This document shows, in pieces, positions 6,906 through 14,830 of a stretch of DNA of 37,232 bases. Source of the stretch: Deltaproteobacteria bacterium (GTDB lineage Bacteria > Desulfobacterota > GWC2-55-46). Each line of letters starts with the position of its first letter. Position 1 is the first letter of the stretch. The DNA lies in NCBI GenBank assembly GCA_016234405.1, contig JACRCC010000023.1, positions 1-37,232 of the forward strand, in the 5' to 3' direction. The notes below the pieces were generated by a model. That model was given only the letters and a program-made list of their open reading frames with translations. It was not told where the DNA came from and did not search any database. The translations under genes were made by a program, and so were the position numbers.

Positions 6906-7009
6906 GCATAATCCGCCCCGCGTGGCATAATAAAAGTAGAGGGTTAATCATGCCCGCCTTTTCTTGTAAAAGGATCTCAGAGGGAATATAGGAGGGTGGA
7001 TTAACGATA

Positions 7010-7031
7010 CCCTCTCCCCTTGGGGAGAGGG
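7010..7031. repeat. Perfect 10-bp inverted repeat before the thioredoxin-like gene
   Basis: CCCTCTCCCC, TT, GGGGAGAGGG. It lies 14 nt upstream of ATG 7045, next to the ribosome binding site. It is a second dispersed palindrome in the gap 6784-7044 (261 nt), which otherwise shows no gene. Confidence 0.8.
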
Positions 7032-7044
7032 CTGGGTAAGGGGG

Positions 7045-7617
7045 ATGGTTATGTTTGACATTAAATGGCTTGAAAGTCTGGAACTCGCGCAAAGGGAGAT
7101 TGCCTCAACCAACAGGCTCGTCTTCCTCTTCTTCCACGACATTGCTTGCGGAGGGTGCGAGAAGACCAAGACCAACACGTTTACGCACCCTTCGGTCGTC
7201 GAGTTCATAAGCGGCGCATTTGCCGCCGTGAACTTCAACGTAACCGAGTCTCAGGAGATGACGGCAAGATATAACGTCGAGTGGACGCCGACGTTCATCA
7301 TCGCGGACGAGCACGGGAGGGAATTGGAGCGTTGGGTTGGGTATCTGCCCCCGGAGGATTTTCTATGCCAGATGCACCTTTCCATGGGGCTTGCGGATAT
7401 TCATATAAAGCGGTTCAAGGATGCGGAGTCCGCCTTTGAGTGGATACTTGATTACAACCCGAACGCCGACGCCGCCCCGGAGGCGCGCTACTTCATGGGG
7501 GTCGCGCTCTACAAAGACAGCGGCGACGATGAGCATCTCAAAAGGACTTGGGAGGCCATGAACCACAGGTATCCGGGAAATTTCTGGACGAAAAAAGCCT
7601 CCGCATGGTCGCACTGA
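7045..7617 (+). CDS. Thioredoxin-fold protein with C-terminal TPR-like region
   Basis: 190 residues. The thioredoxin fold covers about residues 8-110: strand LVFLFFHDIA, then a CGGC redox motif (C35, C38), the long helix, and the cis-proline loop in VEWTPTFIIADEHG. This arrangement resembles the Thioredoxin_7/DUF255-like single-domain proteins. No signal peptide is evident, so it is probably cytoplasmic. Residues about 115-185 (ADIHIKRFKDAESAFEWILDYNP...EARYFMGVALYKDSG) look like one or two TPR helices. ATG 7045 and ATG 7051 are both possible starts behind a G-rich AAGGGGG. A thiol-disulfide function is likely; the partner is unknown. Confidence 0.8.
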   Translation: MVMFDIKWLESLELAQREIASTNRLVFLFFHDIACGGCEKTKTNTFTHPSVVEFISGAFAAVNFNVTESQEMTARYNVEWTPTFIIADEHGRELERWVGYLPPEDFLCQMHLSMGLADIHIKRFKDAESAFEWILDYNPNADAAPEARYFMGVALYKDSGDDEHLKRTWEAMNHRYPGNFWTKKASAWSH

Positions 7618-7759
7618 CTCTGCGCGCCTCGCGTTTTTACCTTATTGTCCGAAAAAGAAGCCCGGCGACGCTCCTTTACAAACCTCCCCGCGTTTGATAA
7701 TATTTTCCCGGCGCTGTATCCCTTTCAGATGAAGCGGATACGGACACCGGGGTACGTTC

Positions 7760-8563
7760 ATGCTCAGAAAACCTTGCGTTGCCGGACGTTTCTATCCCTC
7801 AGACAAGACCCGCCTTAAAGACACGGTCGAGGGGTATCTTGTTGCAAATTTCACAAAGGAAAAAGTCGTTGCGTTGATGGCGCCCCACGCGGGATACGTC
7901 TTTTCCGGGCACGTGGCAGGGGCCGTCTACTCGCAAGCGCTTATACCGGACAACGTCGTGCTCATAGGGCCGAACCACACGGGACTCGGGGCGAACGCGG
8001 CCTTGATGTCTTTAGGCGCGTGGGAGACGCCCTTGGGGGACGTAGCCGTGAATGAAGACCTCGCTGCCCTCGTACTCGACGCCTCGCGTCTTTTCAAGTC
8101 CGACCCTGCGGCGCATCTGATGGAACATTCTCTTGAGGTGCAGCTGCCGTTTATCAAAATAATAAACAAGGCCGCCACGATTGTTCCGATAACCGTAATG
8201 AGGGCCGCGATTGCCGAGTGCATTGAACTCGGAGGGGCGATTGCAAAGGCAATCGCGGGATACGCGAAAGAGACGCTCATAGTCATAAGCTCGGACATGA
8301 ACCACTACGAACCCGATAAAAAAACGCGCATGAAGGACTCAATAGCCATAGAGCGCGTGCTTGCGCTTGACGCCGAGGGGCTTTACAAGGTGGTGGAAGA
8401 AAAGGACATATCAATGTGCGGCGCAGTCCCTGCCGTCATCGCCCTTTTCGCCGCGAAGAAACTCGGCGCGAAAAAAGGCCGCCTCGTCAAATACGCGACG
8501 AGCGGCGAGAGGGGCGGCGGGATGGAGCAGGTCGTGGGTTACGCGGGGATAATCATAAACTGA
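7760..8563 (+). CDS. amrB: AmmeMemoRadiSam system protein B (MEMO1 family)
   Basis: 267 residues, the full length of the MEMO1 family. The putative metal site is present: H43 in MAPHAGYVFSGH, H73 in GPNHTG and C220 in SMCGAVP, along with the conserved ISSDMNHYE. In bacteria and archaea this family travels with AmmeA and a radical SAM protein as the AmmeMemoRadiSam system, whose reaction I cannot state with certainty. Neither partner is nearby, so they would have to be elsewhere in the genome. The gene starts at ATG 7760 after a 142-nt gap in which I see nothing else, and the nucleotidyltransferase gene follows 13 nt after its stop. Confidence 0.9.
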   Translation: MLRKPCVAGRFYPSDKTRLKDTVEGYLVANFTKEKVVALMAPHAGYVFSGHVAGAVYSQALIPDNVVLIGPNHTGLGANAALMSLGAWETPLGDVAVNEDLAALVLDASRLFKSDPAAHLMEHSLEVQLPFIKIINKAATIVPITVMRAAIAECIELGGAIAKAIAGYAKETLIVISSDMNHYEPDKKTRMKDSIAIERVLALDAEGLYKVVEEKDISMCGAVPAVIALFAAKKLGAKKGRLVKYATSGERGGGMEQVVGYAGIIIN

Positions 8564-8576
8564 GGGTTTTTCCGAC

Positions 8577-9062
8577 ATGCTCGATTACCTTGCCATATTC
8601 AAAAAATTCAATGAAAAGCGCATCAGATATATCGTAGTCGGGGGGCTTGCGATCAACCTCTACGGTATTCCGAGGATGACCTATGACATTGATATCCTCC
8701 TTGACCTTGATGACAAAAACATAAAAAAGTTTCTGCTGCTGTTGAAGGGATGGAGTTTCAAGCCGCGAGCGCCGGTGGACATCATGGATTTCGCCATAAA
8801 AGAAAAGAGGGAGGACTGGATAAAAAACAAAAACATGAAGGCCTTTAATCTCGTAAACCCGGACTGGGCGATTTCAGAGATAGACGTCGTAATAGACGCG
8901 CCGGTGCAGTATGAAAAGGCCCGCGAGGACATGAAGCGCATAATGCTTCAAGGCGTCGCCATTCCGGTGATATCAATTGACGGACTTATGAAAATGAAGC
9001 AAAAAACCGGCAGGCAACAGGATTTGTCCGACATAAGATACCTGAGGAAATTGAAAAAATGA
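8577..9062 (+). CDS. Minimal nucleotidyltransferase (DUF6036/AbiEii-like)
   Basis: 161 residues. The polymerase-beta-type nucleotidyltransferase core is clear: YIVVGGLAINLYG with G22-G23, then the metal-binding aspartates D37 and D39 (TYDIDILLD) and a third acidic residue D103 (SEIDVVID). The C-terminal helices (SIDGLMKMKQKTGRQQDLSDI) match proteins annotated as DUF6036 or AbiEii-like nucleotidyltransferases. Some members of this fold are toxins that modify tRNA ends or partner proteins; others have no known target. The stop overlaps the start of the next small ORF by 4 nt (9059-9062), the spacing expected of a two-gene module. It could also be a housekeeping enzyme. Confidence 0.82.
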   Translation: MLDYLAIFKKFNEKRIRYIVVGGLAINLYGIPRMTYDIDILLDLDDKNIKKFLLLLKGWSFKPRAPVDIMDFAIKEKREDWIKNKNMKAFNLVNPDWAISEIDVVIDAPVQYEKAREDMKRIMLQGVAIPVISIDGLMKMKQKTGRQQDLSDIRYLRKLKK

Positions 9063-9244
9063 GGAAAACCAAGCATTGCGGTTTTGATTATTACCTGAGC
9101 AAGGATATGATAAAAAGATATTGCGAAAAGCCAGTGGAGACCAGGCTCAAGTGGCTCTACATGGGCAACCTCCTGCGCATGGGCTACGCCAAAAAGATCG
9201 TAAAGATTCAGGACGAGTTCAGACAGGCCGGCAAATCACGATGA
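9059..9244 (+). CDS. Small partner of the nucleotidyltransferase
   Basis: 61 residues, basic, no signal or membrane segment. The centre (EKPVETRLKWLYMGNLLRMG) has the pattern of the short helical proteins often encoded next to DUF6036-type nucleotidyltransferases, with a conserved K/R-L-x-W-L. It starts in a 4-nt ATGA overlap with the nucleotidyltransferase stop, so the two are surely co-translated. It could be an antitoxin or an activity-controlling subunit; this is inferred from position and size. Twenty nucleotides separate it from gltX. Confidence 0.7.
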   Translation: MRKTKHCGFDYYLSKDMIKRYCEKPVETRLKWLYMGNLLRMGYAKKIVKIQDEFRQAGKSR

Positions 9245-9263
9245 TATTAAGGAGGTCTGAACT

Positions 9264-10670
9264 TTGACCGTCAGGACACGTTTTGCTCCAAGCCCAACGG
9301 GGTATCTCCACATTGGAGGGGCGCGCACCGCGCTTTTTAACTGGCTCTTTGCCCGCCGGAATAACGGCCAATTCATACTCCGCATAGAAGACACGGACGC
9401 GGCGCGCTCGACCGAGGAATCCATTCAGGCCATATTGGACGGCATGAACTGGCTCGGCCTCGCGTGGGACGAGGGGCCGTTTTTTCAGAGCAAGATGTTT
9501 GACGTCTACAGGAAGCACGCGGCAGGTCTCCTTGAAAAAGGGTTTGCCTACAGGTGTTTTTGCGCGCCCGCGGAGTTGGAAGCCCGGCGCGAGGCCGCGC
9601 TAAAAGCCGGTAGACCCCCCATGTACGACAACAGGTGCAGGGAGAGGAAGGACGCGCCGGACGCGCCTTTCGCCGTCAGGTTCAAATCGCCGACGACCGG
9701 CTCCACCATCTTCAAGGACGAAATAAAAGGCGTCATAAACTTCGACAATTCCGCCATCGAAGACCTCGTGATACTCCGAAGCGACGGCACGCCCACGTAT
9801 AATTTTTGCGTGGTCGTTGACGACGCAACGATGGGAATAACCCACGTCATACGCGGGGACGACCACATAAACAACACGCCCAAGCAGCTGCTCATCGCAA
9901 AGGCCCTCGGGTGCGTCCCGCCGGTCTTCGCGCACCTGCCGATGATACTCGGCTCGGATAAGGCGCGGCTCAGTAAACGCCACGGCGCAACCTCGGTCAT
10001 GGCCTACAAAGACATGGGAATCCTGCCCCACGCCCTCGTGAATTACCTCGCCAGACTCGGCTGGTCTCACGGGGACCAAGAAATATTTTCCCTCGCCGAG
10101 CTTATCGAAAAATTCTCGTTTGAAAACTGCGGGAAATCATCGGGCGTTTTCAACCCGGAAAAACTCCTGTGGCTCAACCAGCATTATATAAAAGAGACGA
10201 AGGCCGAAGAGTTGGCGGGTCTTGTGCTGCCGTTTCTTGAGGCGCGGGGCGTCAATGCAACGGAAGATACCAGACTACCCAAGATAATCAAGACCCTCAA
10301 GGAGAGGTCAAAGACTTTGGTCGAGATGTGCGACGGGGCGCTTTTTTATTTCAAGGAAAAGGTAGAGTATGACGGACAAGCCGCAGCCAAATTTTTACTG
10401 CCTGAGACCATTCCTCTCTTTAAGATTCTAATCGAGAGGCTCGGCGAGGCTTCGGGATTCAGCGAAAAGACAATCGCCGAGGTCTTTGATTCGGTCATCG
10501 CGGAAAAAGGCATAAAACTCGGCAAGCTCGCGCAGCCCGTTAGGGTCGCGCTCACAGGAGGAAGCATAAGCCCCGGCATATTCGAGATGATGGATGCGAT
10601 GGGAAAAGAAACGGTTTTAAAGAGGCTCAAAGACGCGGCGAAATTTATAGAAAAAAAACGTGAGTCGTGA
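9264..10670 (+). CDS. gltX: Glutamyl-tRNA synthetase
   Basis: A class I aminoacyl-tRNA synthetase charging tRNA-Glu in the cytoplasm. 468 residues, normal for bacterial GltX. The N-terminus [20 protein letters not shown] carries the HIGH-type motif as H16-I-G-G. The KMSKS-type motif reads RLSKRHGA near residues 236-243. The anticodon-binding helical region fills the C-terminal third. The start is a TTG at 9264, supported by a perfect AAGGAGG at 9249-9255 with 8-nt spacing and by the family's usual first residues. Zinc-binding cysteines near residues 97-123 (YRCFCAP...RCRE) are present. It may be co-transcribed with the nucleotidyltransferase module. Confidence 0.97.
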   Translation: MTVRTRFAPSPTGYLHIGGARTALFNWLFARRNNGQFILRIEDTDAARSTEESIQAILDGMNWLGLAWDEGPFFQSKMFDVYRKHAAGLLEKGFAYRCFCAPAELEARREAALKAGRPPMYDNRCRERKDAPDAPFAVRFKSPTTGSTIFKDEIKGVINFDNSAIEDLVILRSDGTPTYNFCVVVDDATMGITHVIRGDDHINNTPKQLLIAKALGCVPPVFAHLPMILGSDKARLSKRHGATSVMAYKDMGILPHALVNYLARLGWSHGDQEIFSLAELIEKFSFENCGKSSGVFNPEKLLWLNQHYIKETKAEELAGLVLPFLEARGVNATEDTRLPKIIKTLKERSKTLVEMCDGALFYFKEKVEYDGQAAAKFLLPETIPLFKILIERLGEASGFSEKTIAEVFDSVIAEKGIKLGKLAQPVRVALTGGSISPGIFEMMDAMGKETVLKRLKDAAKFIEKKRES

Positions 10671-10726
10671 GTCGTAACGGCGGCAATTCACGTCTCACGG
10701 CAGTCGCGATTCACGGCCGTTACTCG
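10658..10726. repeat. Inverted array of CGTGAGTCGTGA-type units at convergent junction
   Basis: The last codons of gltX and the last codons of the convergent exported-protein gene lie in this array. It contains CGTGAGTCGTGAGTCGTAAC on the left and GATTCACGGCCGTTAC on the right, with TTCACG/CTCACG units between, so GTAACGG and CCGTTAC can pair. Same family as 13519-13597 and 23323-23442. Confidence 0.78.
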
Positions 10727-11127
10727 AAGGTTATCTCCCTGATGTTTTTCCCCAATATTCTGAATGTCCCGTAACTCGTAACGCCTTGCAGCTTTGCGTC
10801 ATTTAAAAACGTTACGGTAACAACGTCGCCGCTTCGGAGCGTTATCTGAAAATCGCTCTTATCGGCGCCGGCGGCGCCTACGGAAACAACCTTTTTGATC
10901 TTGTCAAACGCGACGGTAACGGTGCCCTTGCCCCGCGTCCCGATAAAGAACGTAACGCCTTCCCAAGTCGCGTGATGTATCTTGGTCGGTATATCCTGAT
11001 CGTCTCTTACCGTGGCCTTGAAATCCACATCAGGGGTGGGGACCTCTCCGGTGGGCGTCTTGCCCATGCCGACGGCCAGCGCCCAGAAGAGCATTAAGCA
11101 AACAAGCCTTCCAAAAAACACCTTCAT
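10720..11127 (-). CDS. Small exported protein of unknown function
   Basis: 135 residues from ATG 11125-11127, which has GGAGGTG (11134-11140) 6 nt upstream. The ORF could open at GTG 11136, but that would overlap the ribosome binding site. The N-terminus MKVFFGRLVCLMLFWALAVG is a signal-peptide-like hydrophobic stretch, so the protein is probably periplasmic or outer surface. The rest looks beta-rich (FKATVRDDQD, VTVTFLNDAKLQGVTSYGTF), consistent with a small beta-sandwich or barrel. I recognise no family. A strong sigma70-type promoter lies just upstream at 11160-11188. Confidence 0.75.
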   Translation of the reverse strand: MKVFFGRLVCLMLFWALAVGMGKTPTGEVPTPDVDFKATVRDDQDIPTKIHHATWEGVTFFIGTRGKGTVTVAFDKIKKVVSVGAAGADKSDFQITLRSGDVVTVTFLNDAKLQGVTSYGTFRILGKNIREITFE

Positions 11128-11159
11128 CACAAACACCTCCGCAGAAGTGATTTTCTTTC

Positions 11160-11188
11160 ATTATGTTTTTAACCCCGCAAAATGTCAA
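11160..11188 (-). promoter_or_regulatory. Sigma70-type promoter for the small exported protein
   Basis: On the minus strand, -35 TTGACA (11183-11188) and -10 CATAAT (11160-11165) are separated by exactly 17 nt. It lies about 33 nt before the start codon at 11127. Confidence 0.78.
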
Positions 11189-11280
11189 GGGATATAGTTT
11201 AGAAGACGGGTATCCGTTCTTGACGGCTTTACCGATAATCATTATTTGACACATCATTCGACCTATAGCAACTAAAATTG

Positions 11281-11309
11281 TTGACACGGCAGGTCATATA
11301 CGGTATATC
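11281..11309 (+). promoter_or_regulatory. Sigma70-type promoter for the dCache chemoreceptor
   Basis: -35 TTGACA (11281-11286) and -10 TATATC (11304-11309), with a 17-nt spacer. The transcript would begin near 11316, about 154 nt before the chemoreceptor start. Confidence 0.75.
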
Positions 11310-11469
11310 TGAAGTTACGCATAAAAACGACTTAAATCAGTAAGGTTGCGGCAAACAGGATATAAGATGCCTTTTTGTCCATCATTATGAGAACTACTTC
11401 GCATTGAAGTGTTTTTTTGGATGCCCGGTGTAATCCCTGCGTTCGACGGTCCATGAGAGGTCATCCGCC

Positions 11470-13521
11470 ATGAAGATTAAACACAAATTCCTCGTTGTAT
11501 TCGTAATCCTCATCCTCGTCTCCCTTAGCATAACGTCCTACGTAAACTTCTCCATTACCGAAGACGCGGTAGTTGAAAACGCGTTGAAGTCAATGAGCAA
11601 CGAACTCACGCTCATATCCGCGGACGTGGACGCATTTCATGAAAAGGCCAAGAGCGAACTCGTCTTCGGGATAGAGTATCCGGTCTTCAAGGAATACTTT
11701 TCTTTAAAAGAGACAAAGGTCGGCAACAGGGTTGACAAGGATAAGGTCATTCAATTCACCGCGGCGCAAAAAAAGCTCAAGGAAAAATTGGATGCATGGA
11801 CGCTCTTCATACAGAGCAAATTCCCGATAGCAGAGACGTGCGTCATTGACGCAAAGGGTCAGGAGCATACGAGAATTACCTACGGGAAGGTCGCACCTGA
11901 CAAAGATTTCTCTCCCGATGAAAACACCGCGCCTTTCTTCGCGCCCACGTTAAAACTCGCAAAGGGCGAGGTCCACGTCCAGTATCCTTACATGTCGGAG
12001 GACGCGCAAAAGTGGGTCTTCGCGTATACGTCTCCGATAGTTCTCGACGACGGCACAATGCCCGCCTTTTATCACTTCGAGATACCGCTTGAATATTTTC
12101 AAAAACTCCTTGAGGGGAAACACTCCGGCAGGACGTTGGTAATAGACCCGTCGGGCCTTATAATCGCGGACAGCAGGCAAAAGATAGAGACCGCGTTTAA
12201 AAAAACCGATTCTCCGGATGCCGACAAACAACGCCTCAAAGACTATCTGCCGCAAGTCAATTCAATATCAAAAAACGCCGATTTTGAAAATATAATGAAA
12301 GAGATGGTCTCCGGAAAGGCGGGCGACGGCGTTTTTAACGACGGCGGAGAAACCAGATACGTCGCCTACAAAAGGCTTACAACCTTCGGTTGGAGCGTGG
12401 CGCAGATAAAATCATACTCGGAGCTTCTTGAGGGAACGTCATCGCTGTCGGCGATAAAACAAACCATCGTCATTTCCGTCATACTCGCGCTGTCCGTCTC
12501 GATTGTCGTCATATACATAATCTCCGGAAAGATTACCAAACCGCTCCGCGCGCTCACCGACGCCGTGGGGCACGTGGGCAAGGGAGATCTAAGCGTAAAA
12601 CTTCCAAAAATAAAATCCAGGGACGAAGTCGCGCAGCTCTATAACGCGATGCAGGACATGGTGGACAGGTTAAAGGAGATGATAGTGGCCGTCGAGAACA
12701 TCTCCGACAAGGTCGAGGGTTCAAGCCGGCAGATAAAGGGACTCACCGTAAACATGGCCGGCGGCATGGAGGATCAGGCCAATAAGGCCACACAGATAGC
12801 CACCTCGTCCGAGGAGATGTCGGCCACCATCACCGAGATAGCTAAAAACTCCACGTCCATAGCGGATACCGCGGTGATGGCCACCAACCTCGCGCATAAC
12901 GGAGAGGCCATAGTCGCAAAATCAATCGAAGAGGTCAGGGCAATCTCCATGATGGTGGAGGAACTTGCGCGCAACATCCAAACGCTCGGCGACCGCTCCA
13001 AAGAGATTGGCAACATCATCGGGGTCATAAACGAAATCGCGGAGCAGACAAATCTGCTTGCCCTGAACGCGGCCATAGAAGCGGCAAGGGCGGGAGATCA
13101 AGGGCGCGGGTTCGCGGTCGTCGCGGACGAGGTAAGGAGTCTGTCGGAGAGGACGGCTAAATCAACGCTCCAGATTGACGGGATGATAAAATCCATACAG
13201 AACGAGGTCAAGAGCGCGGTTACCGCAATGTCGGAAGGGACGAAAAAGGCGGGCGCGGGCGTAAAGCTCTCGGCCGAGGCGGGAAAAGCCCTTGGCGACA
13301 TAGTCGAGAGCGTAAAAGAACTTCACGTTAAGGTTGAACAGATAGCAACGGCAACGAACCAGCTCTCTAACGTTTCAGAGCAGATAAGCATGGACATCGG
13401 GATGGTGGCCTCGGTCTCAAAGGACACTAAAGACGGCACGGACATGATAACCGGCTCGGCCTCTACGCTTGCGGAACTTTCAAAGACGCTTCAAAACGCC
13501 CTCAGACGGTTTAAGATATAA
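11470..13521 (+). CDS. Methyl-accepting chemotaxis protein with dCache sensor
   Basis: 683 residues. Membrane segment 1 is about residues 7-25. A large periplasmic region (about 30-325) with strands such as [14 protein letters not shown] and [14 protein letters not shown] is the double-Cache ligand-binding type. Membrane segment 2 is about 330-352, and a HAMP domain is about 353-405 ([13 protein letters not shown]). The cytoplasmic signalling hairpin has its tip in [20 protein letters not shown] and [12 protein letters not shown], the CheA/CheW contact site. It has no C-terminal pentapeptide for tethering CheR/CheB. It is far from the che block and on the opposite strand, with its own promoter at 11281-11309. 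The ligand is unknown; dCache receptors often bind amino acids or other small organic molecules. Confidence 0.95.
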   Translation: MKIKHKFLVVFVILILVSLSITSYVNFSITEDAVVENALKSMSNELTLISADVDAFHEKAKSELVFGIEYPVFKEYFSLKETKVGNRVDKDKVIQFTAAQKKLKEKLDAWTLFIQSKFPIAETCVIDAKGQEHTRITYGKVAPDKDFSPDENTAPFFAPTLKLAKGEVHVQYPYMSEDAQKWVFAYTSPIVLDDGTMPAFYHFEIPLEYFQKLLEGKHSGRTLVIDPSGLIIADSRQKIETAFKKTDSPDADKQRLKDYLPQVNSISKNADFENIMKEMVSGKAGDGVFNDGGETRYVAYKRLTTFGWSVAQIKSYSELLEGTSSLSAIKQTIVISVILALSVSIVVIYIISGKITKPLRALTDAVGHVGKGDLSVKLPKIKSRDEVAQLYNAMQDMVDRLKEMIVAVENISDKVEGSSRQIKGLTVNMAGGMEDQANKATQIATSSEEMSATITEIAKNSTSIADTAVMATNLAHNGEAIVAKSIEEVRAISMMVEELARNIQTLGDRSKEIGNIIGVINEIAEQTNLLALNAAIEAARAGDQGRGFAVVADEVRSLSERTAKSTLQIDGMIKSIQNEVKSAVTAMSEGTKKAGAGVKLSAEAGKALGDIVESVKELHVKVEQIATATNQLSNVSEQISMDIGMVASVSKDTKDGTDMITGSASTLAELSKTLQNALRRFKI

Positions 13522-13597
13522 CGGCCGTGAACCGTGACCGTGAACCGTGAAAGGATTCGTTTTTACACGGTCAACGGTCACGCATCGCGGCCGTTAC
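13519..13597. repeat. Inverted CGTGAACCGTGA array between convergent genes
   Basis: The left part starts in the chemoreceptor stop (TAACGGCCGTGAACCGTGAC) and repeats CCGTGAACCGTGA. The right part (ACGGTCAACGGTCACGCA, then GCGGCCGTTA) ends in the sppA stop. Outer arms AACGGCCG and CGGCCGTT pair perfectly, so this is a long hairpin holding both stop codons. A bidirectional terminator role is plausible but there is no T-run. Confidence 0.85.
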
Positions 13598-14583
13598 GGC
13601 ATCCACAAATAAACGAACCTCATTCCAAACCTTTTCGTCATCGAATCCGCGTCAATATAGACGAGATTCACCATCGGCGGCCCGCCAACGGGGGCATAAC
13701 CCCCCATGTTTGAATAGACGTTATTCCTGTAAGACGATGCGGGCGAGTAGGTGATAACCCGCGCCTCCTTTATGCCGGCCGCATTTTTGGCGGCCTCTAC
13801 GGCGTCGTCGAGATACCCGAGCGAATCAATGAGCTTGAGCTCAATGGCCTGACTTGCGGAGTATATGCGCCCATCAGCTATTTTTTTAAGCTCAGGTTTC
13901 GTGAAACCAGCGAACTTCCTACCCTCCAAAATCACGTCGAGAAACCTGTCGTAGAGGCCGTCAATTACGGTCTTGAGTATTCTTTTGTCATCTTCAGTCA
14001 TCGGACGTAAAGGGGAACCCATGTCTTTTTTGTCGCCGGATTTTATGGTCTGGTCCACAAGCCCGATTTTTTCCATCAGGCCCGAGGCGTTTACGTTATA
14101 CGCGACGACTCCAATGCTCCCGGTAACGGTCGTGGGGTGGGCGATAATCTTATCCGCCGAGACCGCTATGTAGTAGCCGCCGGAGGCGGCAACGTCCATC
14201 AGTTCGGCAATGACGGGGATATTCTTTTTCTTTTTAAATTGTGTTATCTCGTGGCTGATGATGTCGCAGGTCGTAACCGTTCCGCCGGGCGTATTTATCC
14301 GTAAGACTATTGCCTTTACATGGCTGTCTTCGATGGCCATGTTCAGTTCTTCTTTTATCCTCGCGGTTATGTTCGGCGCGGTCTCGATGCCCATCATATT
14401 TTTATCATCGTCGCCGGTGATCATACCTGAGATGTCAATCACAAGCACCTTGTCTGCGCCTGCCCCGCCGATAGTTTTTTCCCTTCGCGGTTCTACGCCC
14501 GGAAGCGAGACATAGACGCAGCCCGAAAGAAAGATTCCGGCTAATAGGCTCAGGGCGGAAAAGAAAATATGGCGTTTTTTCAT
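13594..14583 (-). CDS. sppA: Signal peptide peptidase SppA, lipoprotein form
   Basis: 329 residues, the short single-domain SppA type. A lipobox LSGC with C22 ends a hydrophobic leader, so the protein is predicted to be a lipoprotein rather than to have the usual membrane anchor. The S49 peptidase fold follows, with nucleophile S134 in VAASGGYYIA and the general-base lysine in TIKSGDKKDMGSP (K186 by spacing to the Bacillus enzyme). The signature INTPGG near residue 97 is present. SppA cleaves leftover signal peptides in the membrane. ATG 14581-14583. It converges with the chemoreceptor; the junction is a repeat array. Confidence 0.93.
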   Translation of the reverse strand: MKKRHIFFSALSLLAGIFLSGCVYVSLPGVEPRREKTIGGAGADKVLVIDISGMITGDDDKNMMGIETAPNITARIKEELNMAIEDSHVKAIVLRINTPGGTVTTCDIISHEITQFKKKKNIPVIAELMDVAASGGYYIAVSADKIIAHPTTVTGSIGVVAYNVNASGLMEKIGLVDQTIKSGDKKDMGSPLRPMTEDDKRILKTVIDGLYDRFLDVILEGRKFAGFTKPELKKIADGRIYSASQAIELKLIDSLGYLDDAVEAAKNAAGIKEARVITYSPASSYRNNVYSNMGGYAPVGGPPMVNLVYIDADSMTKRFGMRFVYLWMP

Positions 14584-14626
14584 GGCGCAGACTCCTGATT
14601 TAAAACAGCCGGAATCGGCTGCTATG

Positions 14627-14648
14627 GCTCAGGCCTGAAGGCCTGAGC
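14627..14648. repeat. GCTCAGGCCT/AGGCCTGAGC palindrome
   Basis: Perfect 10-bp arms around GA, immediately after the small ribbon-helix-helix gene and followed by CTACG. Same CTGAGCT family as 28910-28927 and 29587-29604. A shorter hairpin (CAGCCG/CGGCTG) lies just before it at about 14606-14622. Confidence 0.85.
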
Positions 14649-14830
14649 TACGAAATCCTGCCCATCTTGGTGAGAAAATCCCCAACCGCCACGCGCATCA
14701 TGGCGCTGAGGTCCCACGCAGGCCCGAGTTTTTTTCGGTACTCCCTCACAATCTCATCCAGAATCTCCACCTGCTCGGCCTCGAGCATGACCGTTACCTC
14801 CGTGAATTCCCCGTCTCCATGCCCTGTCAT
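14648..14830 (-). CDS. Small ribbon-helix-helix-like protein
   Basis: 60 residues. Its start overlaps the stop of the LOG-family gene by 4 nt (14827-14830), so it is translated as a coupled second cistron. The pattern is strand TEVTVMLEA, helix EQVEILDEIVREYRKK and a second helix (LSAMMRVAVGDFLTKMG), which fits a ribbon-helix-helix DNA-binding fold in which the first strand enters the major groove. It could be a repressor or an antitoxin without a visible toxin. No partner ORF lies downstream, where a palindromic repeat and then sppA follow. Confidence 0.65.
   Translation of the reverse strand: MTGHGDGEFTEVTVMLEAEQVEILDEIVREYRKKLGPAWDLSAMMRVAVGDFLTKMGRIS

Larger units (their letters stand above)
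11128..11469. other. Divergent regulatory gap without a gene
   Basis: 342 nt between the exported-protein gene (minus) and the chemoreceptor (plus). It contains one good promoter in each direction (11160-11188 minus, 11281-11309 plus), which implies a leader of about 150 nt before the chemoreceptor. I found no riboswitch core, tRNA or long ORF in the leader; GCGGCAAAC near 11350 slightly resembles part of the cyclic-di-GMP-I motif, but the rest is missing. Confidence 0.6.

Noticed and set aside
6948-7238. ORF with PLTQPSPQGER-like residues on the minus strand
   Set aside because: It is a translation of dispersed palindromes plus the antisense of the thioredoxin-like gene; such ORFs are common artefacts.
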